From Limnomonas spitsbergensis (Eukaryota > Chlorophyta > Chlorophyceae > Chlamydomonadales), in NCBI GenBank assembly GCA_037349105.1, contig JAYJMM010000039.1, forward strand, positions 1,240,001 through 1,304,000: a DNA stretch of 64,000 bases, written 5' to 3'. The notes beneath the pieces were generated by a model that saw nothing but the letters and a program-made list of their open reading frames with translations, was not told where the DNA came from and ran no database searches. Shown piece by piece: positions 1 through 12,500 of this stretch (the first letter of the stretch is position 1; the number at the start of each line of letters is the position of its first letter). Made by a program: the position numbers and the translations under genes.

Positions 1-290
1 CCTTCATACCTGGGCCTTGCTGTCATACTAAACCCTGAACCCTGACACCTTCATACCTGGGCCTTGCTGTCATACTTAACCCCAAGTCCTGACACCTTCA
101 TACCTGGACCTTGCTGTCATACTTCATCCTAAACCCTAACAACTTCATACCTGGGCCTCACTGTCATGCTTCATCCTAAACCCTAACACCTTCATACCTG
201 GACCTCGCTGTCATACTTCACCCTAAACCCTAACACCTTCATACCTGGGCCTTGCTGTCATACTTCACCCTAAACCCTAACACCTCATAC
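1..290 (-). repeat. 47-bp tandem array copied from an exon-donor junction
   Basis: Units start at about 5, 52, 99, 146, 193 and 240, an exact 47-bp period, and the array continues off the left edge. Read on the minus strand, each unit repeats the last 19 bases of the exon ending at 291, its GTATGA donor, and a TTAGGGTTTAGGG telomere-like stretch. The donor GT is intact in the copies. Confidence 0.9.
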
Positions 291-3200
291 CTGGGCCTCG
301 CTGTCATACTGTACAGTCACGCGGCGTGGCACAAGCGCAAGACACTCCCTGAGGGAGTCGAGGTTTGCCACACACTCCTGCATGTGCGGCTTGCTGCTAT
401 TCAGCGCATTGCTGTACTGCGGTTGCATGGCTCGAACCTGGGGCCAAGCGAGGGACGTGACGGGGGTCAGGGATCATGAATGACACCAGAGAACCAATAC
501 CCGGCAATGACACTGCTGGCAAAAGATCAAGAGGTGCCCGGCCCTCAGTAATAAAGAGGAATAACAAATAAGAGTAATGGTACGGCACAGTGTAATGATA
601 GCCCGCACTGAGAGTGCCGGCACCCGGTTATGTTAAGTTATAATGGTACGGTACTGGGTAATGTGGAATGAGAGTACTTGTACGGCACTGAGTTATGATA
701 GTGCCGGCACCTGGTTATGTTGAGTAATAATAGTGCGGTACTGGGTAATGCGGAGTGAGAGCACTTGTACGGCACTGAGTTATGATAGTGCCGGCACCCG
801 GTAATGTTGAGTAATAATAGTGCGGTACTGGGTAATGCGGAGTGAGAGCACTTGTACGGCACTGAGTTATGATAGTGCCGGCACCCGGTTATGTTGAGTA
901 ATAATAGTGCGGTACTGGGTAATGTGGAATGAGAGTACTTGTACGGCACTGAGTTATGATAGTGCCGGCACCCGGTTATGTTGAGTAATAATAGTGCGGT
1001 ACTGGGTAATGTGGAATGAGAGTACTTGTACGGCACTGAGTTATGATAGTGCCGGCACCTGGTTATGTTGAGTAATAATAGTGCGGTACTGGGTAATGCG
1101 GAGTGAGAGCACTTGTACGGCACTGAGTTATGATAGTGCCGGCACCCGGTTATGTTGAGTAATAATAGTGCGGTACTGGGTAATGCGGAGTGAGAGCACT
1201 TGTACGGCACTGAGTTATGATAGTGCCGGCACCCGGTTATGTTGAGTAATAATAGTGCGGTACTGGGTAATGCGGAGTGAGAGCACTTGTACGGCACTGA
1301 GTTATGATAGTGCCGGCACCCGGTTATGTTGAGTAATAATAGTGCGGTACTGGGTAATGCGGAGTGAGAGCACTTGTACGGCACTGAGTTATGATAGTGC
1401 CGGCACCTGGTTATGTTGAGTAATAATAGTGCGGTACTGGGTAATGCGGAGTGAGAGCACTTGTACGGCACTGAGTTATGATAGTGCCGGCACCTGGTTA
1501 TGTTGAGTAATAATGGGAGTTAAGGACGGTACTGGGTAATGAGGAGTCAGAGTGATCAGTAGCGAGAGAACCGGTACTCCGGTACCCAGTCATGAGAGTA
1601 TCAGCACCCGGAAATGAGAGCGCAGATACCAGGTAAGTGGCATGGGGTTTAAGGTTTAGGTTTCAGCTTTGAGCTTGGGCAGCGTCAAGACACTGACCTC
1701 GAGGCTGAGGAGTGCCAGCAGTTGCTGAAGCTTCAGCGAGAGCTCCGGGATGTCAGGTGGGGACTGGATCAGCAGGTCTTTTATCTGAGAGCGAATCAAG
1801 GATGGGAGGTGGGACAGAACGGGGGTCGCTCAGGAGGACGGCAAGGAGGGAAGCGTGGCGGGGAGCATGGGTTACAGGTTTGGGGTTACGACGAGGGCAT
1901 GGTGGCCTGGTGGGGACAACCGCCGTCATAAGGATTTTCAACCGCCGTCATAAGGATGACAATAGCAGTCATAAGGATGACAACAGCCGTCTCAATCTCA
2001 TCAGTTCACTTCCCAGTCGCTCGCTGTGTTAAGGTGCTTAAGCTGTGCCTCAGCAACATCGCAGCCTACAGCAGCGGGGGCCTGGTGCAACAAGCCCTGC
2101 TGCTTGGGCTACCAGCTGCAGACCGGTCAAGGTTTGGTCCGTTGGTCCCCATCGACCCAGTGGTGGGCTGGTGGTCGACCAGCGGCCAGCCAGAAGTAGC
2201 CTGCTGCATTGAAATCAGTGCTGTGCAATTGCGCCGTAATTCAGAAATATTGTTAGTAATGCCGGTCCCTTCCTGGTAAAAGTAGCTGGATTTACCTTGA
2301 CATTACGGTGACTAAAGCTCAGCTACATAATTCAGCCAAAGTAGGGACCCTGTTTGACACAGCACTGACTGGAATAGAAGGCGGTCCCAGCTGCTCACCA
2401 ATCCCCAATCCCCTAAACCCTAAACAGGTCCCAGCTGCTCACCGATCCCCAAAGCTCCACAGGGTTCACTCCCCAAGCTTCTAGCTGACCCTCATCTGGT
2501 GTCATGTATTCCTCGCTGTCGTCCTCGTTGGTTTGGAAGAGCTGGTTAAACATCTTTCCCTTTGAGAGGCCGTCAGCGAGCCCTATGCTCCCGTCACGAA
2601 CATAGGTGCCCACACCGTCGTCTTCGGTGGATGCCTCAAGGTCCTGGAGCTCCGTGTGTAAGCTGCCAGTGCGTACCATCAGTTGATTCCGCACCGTCTG
2701 CAGGCTTTCCTGTAACGCAAAACATCCCACTTAGGAAAACCATGGGTGGGAAGCTGGCTTGAGCATATGCCCTGGGCAGAGCAGTAATGGGTGGGACGCT
2801 TGCCTAGGCATGCCCCAGGCACGAGATAAGTTGTTGCAAGCAGGCGAGAACACGCCACAAACAGAAAATAAGTGGCTGGGATGCTGGCCAGGGCATACCA
2901 GAGATTTAAAAAGTAGTGGGCAGTGCGCAGGCCTGACCATGCCATGGCGGTGCTATTTGTACTGTACTTCAGCTACACTTTAGCATAGTCCTGGCCTGCA
3001 GACGAGGGGTCCTGGTGCAGCATGCCTAGTCACATGGGCCACCGGCCGATCAGGGATCGGTTCCAATCAGCACAAGTGGTTACGGGAGTAGAATAGTGGT
3101 GGGTGCCCGGCAGCCCCTGGAGATGGTCTGGTGCGCAAAAAGATATCGCAGGGACACACCCCAGACCAAGAAAACGGAATGTTTGCCAGAGCATGCATGT

Positions 3201-4134
3201 AGCGTGCATGGCGCGGTCCATTATCCCCAGACAGACAGACAATGCTAGCAGGGGAAGTGTGTACAGCGGCACTCACCAAGGTTTTGAAGCCAGCTTCTGT
3301 GAGTGGGTTGTTACGTAGGTCAAGGTCTATCAACGCTGGGGCTCCGTTCAGTTCTAGGAAGCCAGCAATGGCCTGGCGAGCAGCAATGGGAAATTAGGTC
3401 CATGGTTGAGAGGAATATCTCGAGGAAACGGTTACAGAACGGACTAGATATGTAGCGACACCTGAACGCCCTCGTCGCTGACCGAACTGCTGCTCAGGTT
3501 GAGTGAGGTCACGCAGTCGTTGGTATTCAGCGCATCGAGCAGCTGCGCGCACGGAAGGTGTGATCAGCGGCCTGGCAGCTTGAAGTACTAGGGCAGCTCG
3601 GCGAAGACCTACCCTCTTGGTCTTGGCGAGCGGCAGAAGGTTGCAGGAAAAGTCTAGCCAGAGGTCCTCGCCCTTGCGTGCTGCTTCCAACGCTCCAATC
3701 AGCCTGAGTGTGGTATTCACATGGTGTGAGAGGCACCCCATCGGGCGTGAGAAAATATGAGTGAATGGCGAAAAAATATCAAGGCTGGAAATAACGCAAC
3801 AAGATCGACACAATTACCTTTTGTCAGCTTCCTTGTCTGCTTTTGGCATGGAGGTTGAAGACGCCTCGATCGTCCCATCCTTTGAGGCACTGCTTCTTTT
3901 CTTCTTTTTCTACCACACCATGTCGTGAATAGAGGATGCAATGAGCTTCCCATGATCCGATGGTGGTGCAAGCCCTTCACGACGTTGATCTACCCCTTGA
4001 CTCACTTTCTTTTTCTTTTTCTTCCCTGGGATAGGCGTACCAGAGCCGCTGCTTCCAGTCGTAGAAGCGATGGCATCCTCTTCCTCTTCCTCCAATTCAC
4101 CACTTTGTTCTACTTCCAAACTCTCTGGACCCAT
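291..4134 (-). CDS. Leucine-rich-repeat protein, 3' part beyond window
   Basis: Eight exons were traced on the minus strand: 4134-4006, 3909-3818, 3703-3613, 3542-3462, 3372-3277, 2709-2443, 1784-1698 and 437-291. All have GT-AG junctions and join in one frame (330 codons), with the last donor at 290 leading off the window. The ATG at 4134 directly follows an in-frame TAA. The N-terminus has an acidic run (about residues 15-20), then lysine runs. Residues about 62-150 resemble ribonuclease-inhibitor-type leucine-rich repeats, for example LTSLNLS..VSDEGV and LIDLDLRNNPLTEAGF. The rest is acidic and then probably helical. Leucine-rich repeats usually bind proteins; the partner and role are not recognised. 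An alternative end is the in-frame stop at 2413-2415 if the donor after exon 6 is not used, but the two later exons keep phase, so I favour the longer model. Confidence 0.66.
625..1530. repeat. 87-bp minisatellite, about ten copies
   Basis: The unit holds three related sub-blocks, each with a CGG(C/T)AC...(T/A)ATG core (22, 31 and 34 bp). The array lies in the intron between leucine-rich-repeat exons 7 and 8. Because 87 is a multiple of three and one minus frame lacks stops, a 277-codon open frame (638-1471) runs through it. It repeats the same 29 residues and looks incidental. Confidence 0.9.
2056..2190 (+). repeat. Dispersed repeat family 1 copy
   Basis: This copy shares the core of a repeat family seen at least twelve times here: GCCTGGTGCA.CAAGC, then GGTCAAGGTTTGGTCC, then GGCCCAGTGGTGG. 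It lies in an intron of the leucine-rich-repeat gene. Confidence 0.75.
2378..2450 (-). repeat. Duplicated donor of leucine-rich-repeat exon 6
   Basis: The exon end and donor (GGGGATCG|GTGAGCAGCTGG on the minus strand) recur about 45 bp further into the intron as GGGGATTG|GTGAGCAGCTGG. Two TTTAGGG-like units lie between the copies. Both donors are intact. Use of the inner one would add an in-frame stop at 2413-2415. Confidence 0.8.
3000..3135 (+). repeat. Dispersed repeat family 1 copy, degenerate
   Basis: It contains GGTCCTGGTGCAGCATGCC, GGGCCACCGGCCGATCAGG and GGTCTGGTGCGC, the ordered landmarks of family 1. It lies in the intron between leucine-rich-repeat exons 5 and 6. Confidence 0.6.
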
Positions 4135-5149
4135 TTAAAAACCGGTGTACAAACTAGTAATGCATTGATGCGTTATACGCGTGTCTCCGATTTTAAAGAT
4201 GACTCTGTTGCACTCCCCACCCGGAATGCACCAGTGACGCGGGAAGCAAAAGTGTGGCCAGGCGTTGTAAGAAAACCCGGTCCGTAACTACCCCAACTAC
4301 CCCTAGTAACCAGATTACCAGAGTCCCTGTCCTAGTAACAACCCTCCTGCCTCCTTGGCCAAGATTCGACATAACTCCAGATATCCAGATATCGACTATG
4401 TCCTCTGCCTGCCCTGTTCCGTGAAAATAAGAGAGAACGCCGATGCGGCGTGGATTGTGGCCACGTTGATCAGTCTTATTGATGGGTCGTTTCTTTCCTA
4501 CAGTGTACGGCATTACACATGCCGTATTCCTCAAGACACGCTCAGAGACAGCTCAAAATGTCGAATCTGGACACGCTCAAGCATGTTTTTTTCTATTGGA
4601 GCAATCATGCTAGATGCCACCTATCTGTAACACCTGTGCCTTTGGCACAGCCCCCGAGTGACGTTTGTGCCCAAACAACTTGAGACTTATGCATGGCTGT
4701 GCAACGCAAGTTGCAGCAACGAACAAGCCAACACGGTTCCTGAATCCTGCATTTTAAACCTGGTGCATAGGCCAGTTACAAGGCATGCGATGGCTCCTCT
4801 GCCTTTTAAATAAGCCAGCTTACGCTGCTGATGATTTGGCTGTCTGTGCTGTGAGCTGCTGGTGTTGTATGTGCTGTGCATGTCGGGTATTGCCGGTACG
4901 CGTTTGTGTGTGTGTCTAGCTGCTGCTGATCTGTTCAGGATGGTTCATACTTCATACCCGGTGGGCCTTGCTGAACGCTCGGCCACGTGGGGCTAGTAGG
5001 GAATGGCTAAACTCAATTCCAGCTACCATGTACGTACAGCCTGCTGATCTGTGAATGGCAGCTGTCATATCTGCCGACCACCTGTTTTGACAGCCAGCCG
5101 AGCCTTTTGGGAACCGGTAAGGCCTGAAGGTATAACGTCATTTTGACAT
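4135..5149. other. Intergenic, no gene recognised
   Basis: No exon chain was seen. A family 3 repeat head (GGGCCTTGCTGAACGCTCGG) starts near 4965. The stretch separates the leucine-rich-repeat gene start from a retrotransposon fragment. Confidence 0.55.
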
Positions 5150-5277
5150 GAGTGCACTTGCCTGAACTCAGAAGCAGTCGCTTTCTACCAAGCATGTTCA
5201 TTGTGAGCAAGGAAACAGAGCGTGCCTGTTGTATGCCACATTTTGCATGGTTACCTATTAATGACATTACACCTCTG

Positions 5278-6570
5278 GGCCATGCAGATGACCTCTCCCT
5301 GCTAGCCCGCACCCCAGCAGTGCTGCAACGCATGCTTGATGCCTTGCATGAGTATGCGGCACATAAACAGCTTCAGGTCAATGTCAGTAAGACAGAGATC
5401 ATGGAGTTTGGCAGCCGCTTAGCAGCGCAGCGCCGACAGCCAGACCATGTTTGTGTTTACGGCCCTGACTGTGCCGTGTTGAAGCGTGTCCAAGAATTCA
5501 AGTTCTTGGGCATCACTCAGCACGAAAGCGGCAGCCTGAAGAGGGCCATGAAGGGTAGAGAGGCGCCTTTGGCTGCCGCGCTGCACCGCGTTCGCCGCAT
5601 GGCAACCAAGGTGGGCCTAAGGCGCCATCTTCCAACCCGCATCAGGTTGGCAGCTGTGTACGCAGCGCCTGCGGCCAACTACGGCGACGTGGTGTGGGCC
5701 ACCAGCCACCTTCGGCCGCGGCAATGACTCAAAAGCAAAATGCAGTCCAGCTTGCTTCAGCACCTACGCCAGGCTGCGGGGCTACCTGCATCAGCCGCCA
5801 GTAGGGGAGTCTTGAAAGAGCTGCAGCTCCAGCCACTACAGCGAGACTGGTGGACCCATATCCTCCGCTTCTACAATGCAGCGGTGGCACCGGCCGCACA
5901 GCAATACAGCCCTCTCATGGCTCAAGCCATGGCAGCAGATATGCAGCTTGCAGTCAGCCAGGGCACTGGCGGCCGCACCTGGTGCTCTGATCTGCTGGGT
6001 GCATTACAGGAGGTGGAGCGGGGGACAGCCACCCTCACCTTGCGCGAGGCAGCAGCTGCCCTACAGCACCTACCCATCACAGAGGTGTTGGCACTCGTTG
6101 ACGCAGCCTACGAGCAAGCACGGCTGGACGCAAGCGGCGGTGGGGATCCCAGGGACCCTACCACCGAGCACTAATCTGCGGCGACCTACCGCGCCTGGTT
6201 CCAGTCCAAGGCGGGTGCCGTGCTGGCGCAAGCCAAGAGCCGCACTTGCCAGAGGGAGTGTGCTTGTGTGCGCATAAATTTGCGACTGCGGCTCGGCGCG
6301 ATCAGCACGGCTGATACCAGAGGACGGCGCAACGGTCAGCGGTGAGAGGCACGCTGCTGCCAGCAGTGTTGGGCACGGGGGGATAGCGAGCAGGTGGACG
6401 ATGCGCTACATGTGTGCTTCCAGTGCCCTAGTGTCAGGGAGCAGTTACGGGAGCGGGGGTGGGCAGGTCCTCCGGCCGCTGCCACTAACTTCCACCAGCT
6501 GTACCAGGCTGAGCAGGGGTGGGATGCACTTGCTTTTGTGGACTGCGCTGTGGGCATTGTTGAGGGTTAG
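5278..6570 (+). pseudogene. 5'-truncated non-LTR retrotransposon reverse transcriptase
   Basis: An open frame up to 5727 begins at the reverse transcriptase active site with HADDLSLLA, followed by VNVSKTEIMEFG and KFLGI, typical of LINE-type enzymes. The frame then breaks (TGA at 5725-5727) and continues at 5740-6174 with the thumb/C-terminal region. A later frame (about 6340-6570) carries a C-x2-C...H-x3-C cluster like the C-terminal zinc-binding end of many LINE proteins. The fingers and palm before the ADD motif and any endonuclease are missing, so this is a dead 5'-truncated copy. A family 3 repeat abuts its upstream edge. Confidence 0.75.
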
Positions 6571-7947
6571 TCTCTAGGGATTCTGAGGCGCCGGTGCCGT
6601 TTGCCTTTCCGGCCTTCTCTTTTGGTCCTTTTTGTTGTTGTTGTTTTTTGCCCCCTTTTTAGTTTCTTCTCTTCTCCCTTCTGATCTGTGGGGCGCCCTT
6701 GCGGCCAAGCAGGAGTGGGATACGCTTGCTTTTGAGGACTTTCCTTTTCTTAGAGGCTTTGTTGTGTGGAACTCAGGTGTCGGACTTGGTCTCCTCTGCC
6801 TTCCCGGCCTATCCTTTTGTTCCTTTCCCCCCTTCATCCTATTAGTTTCTTCTTTTCTCCCTTCTGAACAGTTGGGCGCTCACGCGGCCGAGCTTGACCT
6901 CTTGGCCATGCTGAGATGAAGCTCGGCCACGTCGGCAAACAAAAAGACCGCTAGGAAAGTCAAGGGAGAAGGCATAAGAGGAAAGAGAGGATAGCAAGTT
7001 TACCCACCAAACAAAATGAACATAAAGGTCAGGCGAACCGTATCCCCTGCCCCTGAAGAGACTAGCCAGGATTACCTGTGCGGGGACCTGTTGCATAGCA
7101 GTTAGTCATGTGTGACATGTTCTATCACATGCTCTTGAGCGTCAACTGTCAACAAGTACGTGTCTTGGATTTCTGAGAGTGTGCATGCTTCATGTTTCTC
7201 TGTACAGTACATCGCGGGCCACTAGTCCTGCTTTGTGCCTTTGTCCACCAGCTGTGCGTTGCACCAGTCGCTTTGTCAAAAAAAGCATCGCACGAAATTT
7301 GTCGGCTGTATGTTTTTGCTGTATGTGCAAGCCGGATGCCAGAACTTATGCGGTGCACACCGCAGCCTGACTGAATACAGCATGCAATCAGCTTAAATCA
7401 GGGCAGACAACAGTGCCTACCTACAAGGCCATTGACCTGTGAATGTGCATTTCTGTTTCTCTTTACATTGTGGCAGTGGCACCACGGATTTCGAGCACTG
7501 GTTTTACACTGTGGCACCACATATTTTGAGCACTAACCTAAAAGCCAGATGCAGTCCACGTACATGTTTGATATCAACGGGCAGGCCCTTGGTCCTGCCA
7601 CCCGAGTTTCTTGGTTCGAGTTGTGCGTTGTGCTTCGGTGTCGGAAGGTGGGCAGCATGTGAGGAAGTTGCCATGGCTATGCCGGGCTGTTCTGATGTGG
7701 GGAAGGCTGGTGCTTGAGTTTGTTGGGTAGGTGAGTTGTTTTGGGTAGTGGTGTTTTGGTGTGAGTGTTTAAAATGAATCGTGATGTGGAGGAGTCATGC
7801 TGTAAAAATTGTAGTGTAGGTCGGTGAAAACAAGTACTCCTTCCAGAAGGAAAAGGAAGGGTGAAGCATTGTGGCTCTTGACATCCTATGCTGTAGAAGG
7901 CAAAGAAAAGTAACGAGAAGGAGGCCTGAACAAAGGGTATGCCGTTT

Positions 7948-8068
7948 TGCAGTTTCTGTTGCGTTCTGTGCTTTTTTATGTTGGCATGTCATGCCTTAAC
8001 CTGCTGGCCTGTCCACCAGCAGGTCAGTCCAGCGCGCTGTGCAAAGTCGGTTGATCAAGTCATTGTGC
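7948..8068 (+). repeat. Direct repeat, first copy
   Basis: About 115 bp starting GCAGTTTCTGTTGCGTTCTG and ending near TTGATCAAGTCATTG. It recurs at about 8558-8673 with few differences. Confidence 0.85.
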
Positions 8069-8180
8069 TTGCCGGTGACTGCCGGCTGGTGCCTGCCAGT
8101 GCATGCCGATGCCCGCCGGTGCTTGCCGGTGCCTGCTGGCGGTGCCATCCGGTGCCGGCCGGTGCCGGCCGTACGTGTAC
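8065..8180. repeat. Degenerate CCGGTG/GCCGGTGC simple repeat
   Basis: Short GCCGGTGCC-type units repeat irregularly and can fold back because of their GGCC symmetry. Confidence 0.7.
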
Positions 8181-8557
8181 TGGTCCGTCTTGTATTGTGG
8201 TGTAACATTCGCCAGGCATCTTGCATCATGGGACCAGCCTTGCTGGTCAAACGATGCTTGCTATGTGAGGTGAGCCCTTCTCCCTTCTGGCATTGGATTT
8301 ATGGATGGGTTGGTGCATGCTGGAAGCTTCACATCCTACAACATGCAGGCTGGTTCGTTAATTCTGCATGCTTTTGCCCCCTTGTCCAAATACAAGCCTT
8401 TGCGCCATACGTATTCTGAATGAATGCTTAAGCATTCAAAACTATAAAATCGCAGGGCTGATTCGTTGCACAGAAGGTAGCTACGGTACTCGAAGGTCGG
8501 TCAAAGGTAGTATGTTGCGACAGGTTCACAGGTGGGCCTATGTTCCGCCTTGCTTGG

Positions 8558-8673
8558 CAGTTTCTGTTGCGTTCTGCACTTTTTTATGTTGGTGTGTCAT
8601 GCCTTAACCAGCAGGCCTGTTCACCAGCAGGTCTGTCCAGCGCTGCTGCGAATGTTGGTCGATCAAGTCATTG
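8558..8673 (+). repeat. Direct repeat, second copy
   Basis: Partner of the repeat at about 7948-8068, 610 bp away. The pair could be a segmental duplication or the ends of an unrecognised element; no coding sequence lies between them. Confidence 0.8.
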
Positions 8674-8727
8674 GCCCGCGCCCAAGTATACACGGTGCAG
8701 CTGCTTGGCCCTTTCAGCATTCTCGCT

Positions 8728-8788
8728 TCCTAATAAACCCTTAACCCTAAACCCTAAACCCTAAACCCTAAACCCTTAACCCTACCTC
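8728..8788. repeat. Interstitial telomere-like CCCTAAA tract
   Basis: Several near-consecutive CCCTAAA units with minor variants lie between genes. CCCTAAA is the plant-type telomere motif found in many green algae. Confidence 0.9.
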
Positions 8789-9257
8789 ACCCTACTAGTC
8801 ATCCAAGCGGTTTGGCGAATCCTGTGCCCTGCATGGCCGACCTAGCCACGTGTCAATGCCGAGTTCGGTAGTGTCGTAGGCCCGGTCACCACGAACTCTA
8901 GTCCGGCCTTGCGGGCAACAACAAAGAGGTTTGCGCTCCTCGATAAACAAGACAGGTACAAAAATTAGGCCGAACGCTGCAGACACGGACGAGAATATCG
9001 ATGCCAAAACAGGCTTCACGTCAAAACAGCGATTTCAGGCCGTTGGGCAGCCTCGGGCCGACTCCTGCTGCCCCGTTGAAGGAAAAAGATTCGGATACAA
9101 CAAAAAACAATAATGCTGCAAAAATGGGGCCGAACGCAGCCGGAACGGACGAGAACGCGGACTTCGAAACGTCCACGCGGATCCGACTGAAGATGGTTGT
9201 ACAATCCCTGCCGTTTCTTCGAAACTCGGGTAAATATGAAATGAATTGGCCTGACAG

Positions 9258-9360
9258 GTGAAGTTTGTGAAGTTTTTACAGTCCAACAGAGCATCACACT
9301 TGATGCATGGGACATGTGCCAGTAAACCGGTACATGCACTTGATACACTAGGACAGAAAG
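9258..9360 (+). repeat. Dispersed repeat family 2 copy
   Basis: GTGAAGTTTTTACAGTCCA, a short inverted pair around GAGCATCA/TTGATGC, then GGGACATGTGCC.GTAAACCGG. The same order is present at 24297-24410 and partly near 58640. Confidence 0.85.
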
Positions 9361-9539
9361 CGAAAACCAGTGACCCCCCTGGGCAAGCAACTAGCACACA
9401 AGCACGACAGTGGCGTGGGAATGAACCCCATAGTGCAGAAGATAAGCCCCAGCCATAAAACATGACGTGGGTGCAAAAGAGTTCGATTGAGCACCGCCTA
9501 GAGAATTAGGGGGGAGACAGGGAATTTGGCAAAGTTTTG

Positions 9540-12500
9540 AGATGATTCTCTCTTTACATCATACACTGAAAGATAAAAGAACCAAATTTCTTCCAGAACA
9601 CATATGCAGAATCCGCTGCATTTAGTTTGCCCCACACTCCATTTGCGTACCGTTTCATGGCCTCATCCTCGTCCTCTAGGAAATTATGGAAAGTAAGGTT
9701 AAACTGAAAACGAAGGTCTGTATAGAACGGGCAGTAAATAATGTGAAGCTCATCCTCCCGACATTTAAGATTGCAACATCTACAAATCCTCTCGCTACGA
9801 GGCACACAAGGTTTCTCAAAGGGCCCCGTCTCAACATTCAGCCAATGCGACCCCATCCGATACCGGGCTACAGCGAAAACAATATTAGGCTTACTCAAAT
9901 TGTACCAGAAAGTCTCCTTCACATCACGCTTAATTTGGAACCACTTAGAGAACGTGAACAATTTGAACCCCGAGCGTTCTGAGTCAGGAGTAGCACGTAC
10001 TGACAAGGCCGTATGTGGCATATCCCTGAAAATTTTGGAAAGCCACTGATCCTTAGCTGAATTCACAACGACCTCAATATCCAAAGAGGTATTGGCTGAA
10101 GCAGTCAATAAATCAATACCCAGAGTCATCAATATCGTAGACAGAAAACCAGCCCAACAAAGTGAAATGCCAGCCTTCGCCAAATCACAACTTTCCTGCG
10201 TAGCCATTTTCACAAGGTCGTCGTCAGGCCTCAGATTAATTATATTCCAGATACTCAGGGTCTGCTAAAAAGACTTAAGATAAGGGGTCCACGGTGCAGT
10301 TCACTCATGAGAACATACTCGGCCACAGACTTGCGAAGACCCAGACACTGCCTAAGGAAACCCTTGTGAATTACCTCCAAATCTCTAGAGAAACCAGTAT
10401 CTATCAAGCCGACTCCTTTCGCAAGGAGACCTGGTCCCCAAATTTCACACCCATAAAACATAAAAGGCTTCACCAAAGAGTCAAAAATATGACATTTAAT
10501 GTGAACATTGTGTATGTCAAGCTCATGACATCTCCGGACCATGGCATACAAAGCTGCTCTCCCCTTGTTGACACAACGTCTACCTGCTCTCTTCATACCT
10601 TCTGCTCTATCAAATAACATACCCAAGTAGATGAAAAAGGGCTTAATATCAAGAACGCTTCCGTCATGACAGAAATGCCTAATTACGGCAATATTTCTGG
10701 TTAAAAACAACTGCTTCAGATTTCTTTATATTGATTGTCAAGGCATAGTGGCGGCAAACAAAAAATAAAGTAAAACTCTGACCAAAGCATGCGAAAGACG
10801 GGCGCCAATTTCAGGGCACTCACTTGCGACAAACTTTTCGAAACGGTCGACAAACAGGCCAAACAATAGAAGGGACAGCGGGTCCCCATAAAGGAAGAGA
10901 AACTATCTCCCAGTTTACCACCAACCTGTACACGGATTTTTACATCCTGATACATCTCCTTCAAACTTTTTAAAATTCGGCCGTGCACGCCCATGCTCTG
11001 TAAATTCCGCCACAGTAAATCTCTGTCAATGCAGTCATATGCCTTCCTAAAATCAATGAAAGCAGCAAAACTCGTTTTTTTCTCCGAATGGTATTTTTCA
11101 AAATGTGCTTAAGAATGAAAGCATTATCAGGTGTTCCCCGTCCATGCCGAAAACCTGCTTGGCCATCGGCTCTGAAACCCTGACTTTCTGCCCAAGAATC
11201 AAGACGCTGCAATAACACGAGGGAATATAATTTGGATAGGGCAGTTCCAACGGCAATACCCCTATAATCGTCTTTGATTGCAGGACTGCCCTTTGGCTTG
11301 GGTACCGGAACGAGTGCTCCGATGCCCCACTCCTTAGGGTAACCGTCTGCCAAAACTCAATTAAACAAAAACGAAATTTGATTTGCCAAAACATACTGCC
11401 GCTTCTCTTGAGAAACAGCTCCCCTAGGAGCCACAATAACCGCGTGTTTCAAAAACTCCTTAGGGACACCATCAACACCCGCAGACTTTCCATTCACAGT
11501 CTTTTCCAAAGCTTTCACAATCTCGGCTTCCGTAAAAACACAATTTAGGTGCTCTGCTTGAGAAAGATGAATTTGTGAAGGAAGCGGAAACAAACACGCC
11601 TGAAAGTCTCATCCCCAGCTTTGTGGCAAGGCACATGCTCTGAAGGTTCAAACAGCTTTTAAAGTATTCAGTCCAATCCCCCACATCTGTGCGGGGGCTG
11701 ATCTTCCTGTTACTGCCATAAGCCGACCAAAAATTCTTAGGCTGGCACCGAAGATCTGACATTAGATCCGCTGCTCGTACACTCTCTCATTCACGCTTGA
11801 TAGCCTGAGTTATACGTCGATATTCCTTAATGGCCAACTTAACCTCTCTTGAACCAGCACCCCAAAACTGGGCAGCCTCTAAACAAGTTTTCCTAGCAGC
11901 TTTGCACCGATCATCATACCAAGTATTGCAAGGCCTATCCTGCTTGATAACTATAGACTCATTGGGATAGCAAGCAACTTTACCCTGCCTGCGATTCATG
12001 TAAATCCATAAGGGCACACTCAATAGCCCGGCTATGGTTTTGGGAGACTTCATGCACTGATGCAGAAAGGTGATACATGGCTCCAAAATGTTCCGCCACC
12101 GAGGCAGACGTACATAAGTTTGTAACGTGAAAATCCCTACTATCCGGGTTCCATCTGTAAACTACGTCACGAGCCTGCTTCATAGTCGCATCGTTTCCCT
12201 GCAAGGTTCCTTTTTTCCTCCTAGCAAACGCGGTTGGCTCCAAGGCGGGCCGGCTAACAGTAAGGAAAATAGGAACATGGTCAAACCTACCCCCATCAGC
12301 ACGTGCAGGGGTACTGGCACATTGAGATACCTGCATATCACATCCAGGCTTGATGGCCCCTCTCATATCAAAAATAAGGGACGGGGTTGATATGAAATAG
12401 TCAATGGCAGTGCAAGCACCAGCATTCTTGCCATGTTGGAAATAGGTAAATGTACCTTCAATATCCCCAGACAACCATCCATTCAGGATAACCAAACCTT

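Larger units (their letters stand above)
6571..9539. other. Intergenic, repeat-rich, no gene recognised
   Basis: No convincing exon was found. The stretch holds two pyrimidine-rich family 3 relics (about 6640-6930), a CCGGTG-rich tract (8065-8180), a direct repeat pair (7950 and 8560), a telomere-like block at 8728-8788, a 165-bp-spaced duplication at about 8940-9190, and a family 2 repeat at 9258. Confidence 0.55.

Noticed and set aside
638..1471. 277-codon minus-strand frame of 29-residue repeats
   Set aside because: It is a by-product of the 87-bp minisatellite in an intron; no start context or non-repeat part supports a protein.
7948..8673. Direct repeat pair as long terminal repeats of a retroelement
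   Set aside because: The interior is only about 490 bp and carries no coding sequence, primer site or polypurine tract.
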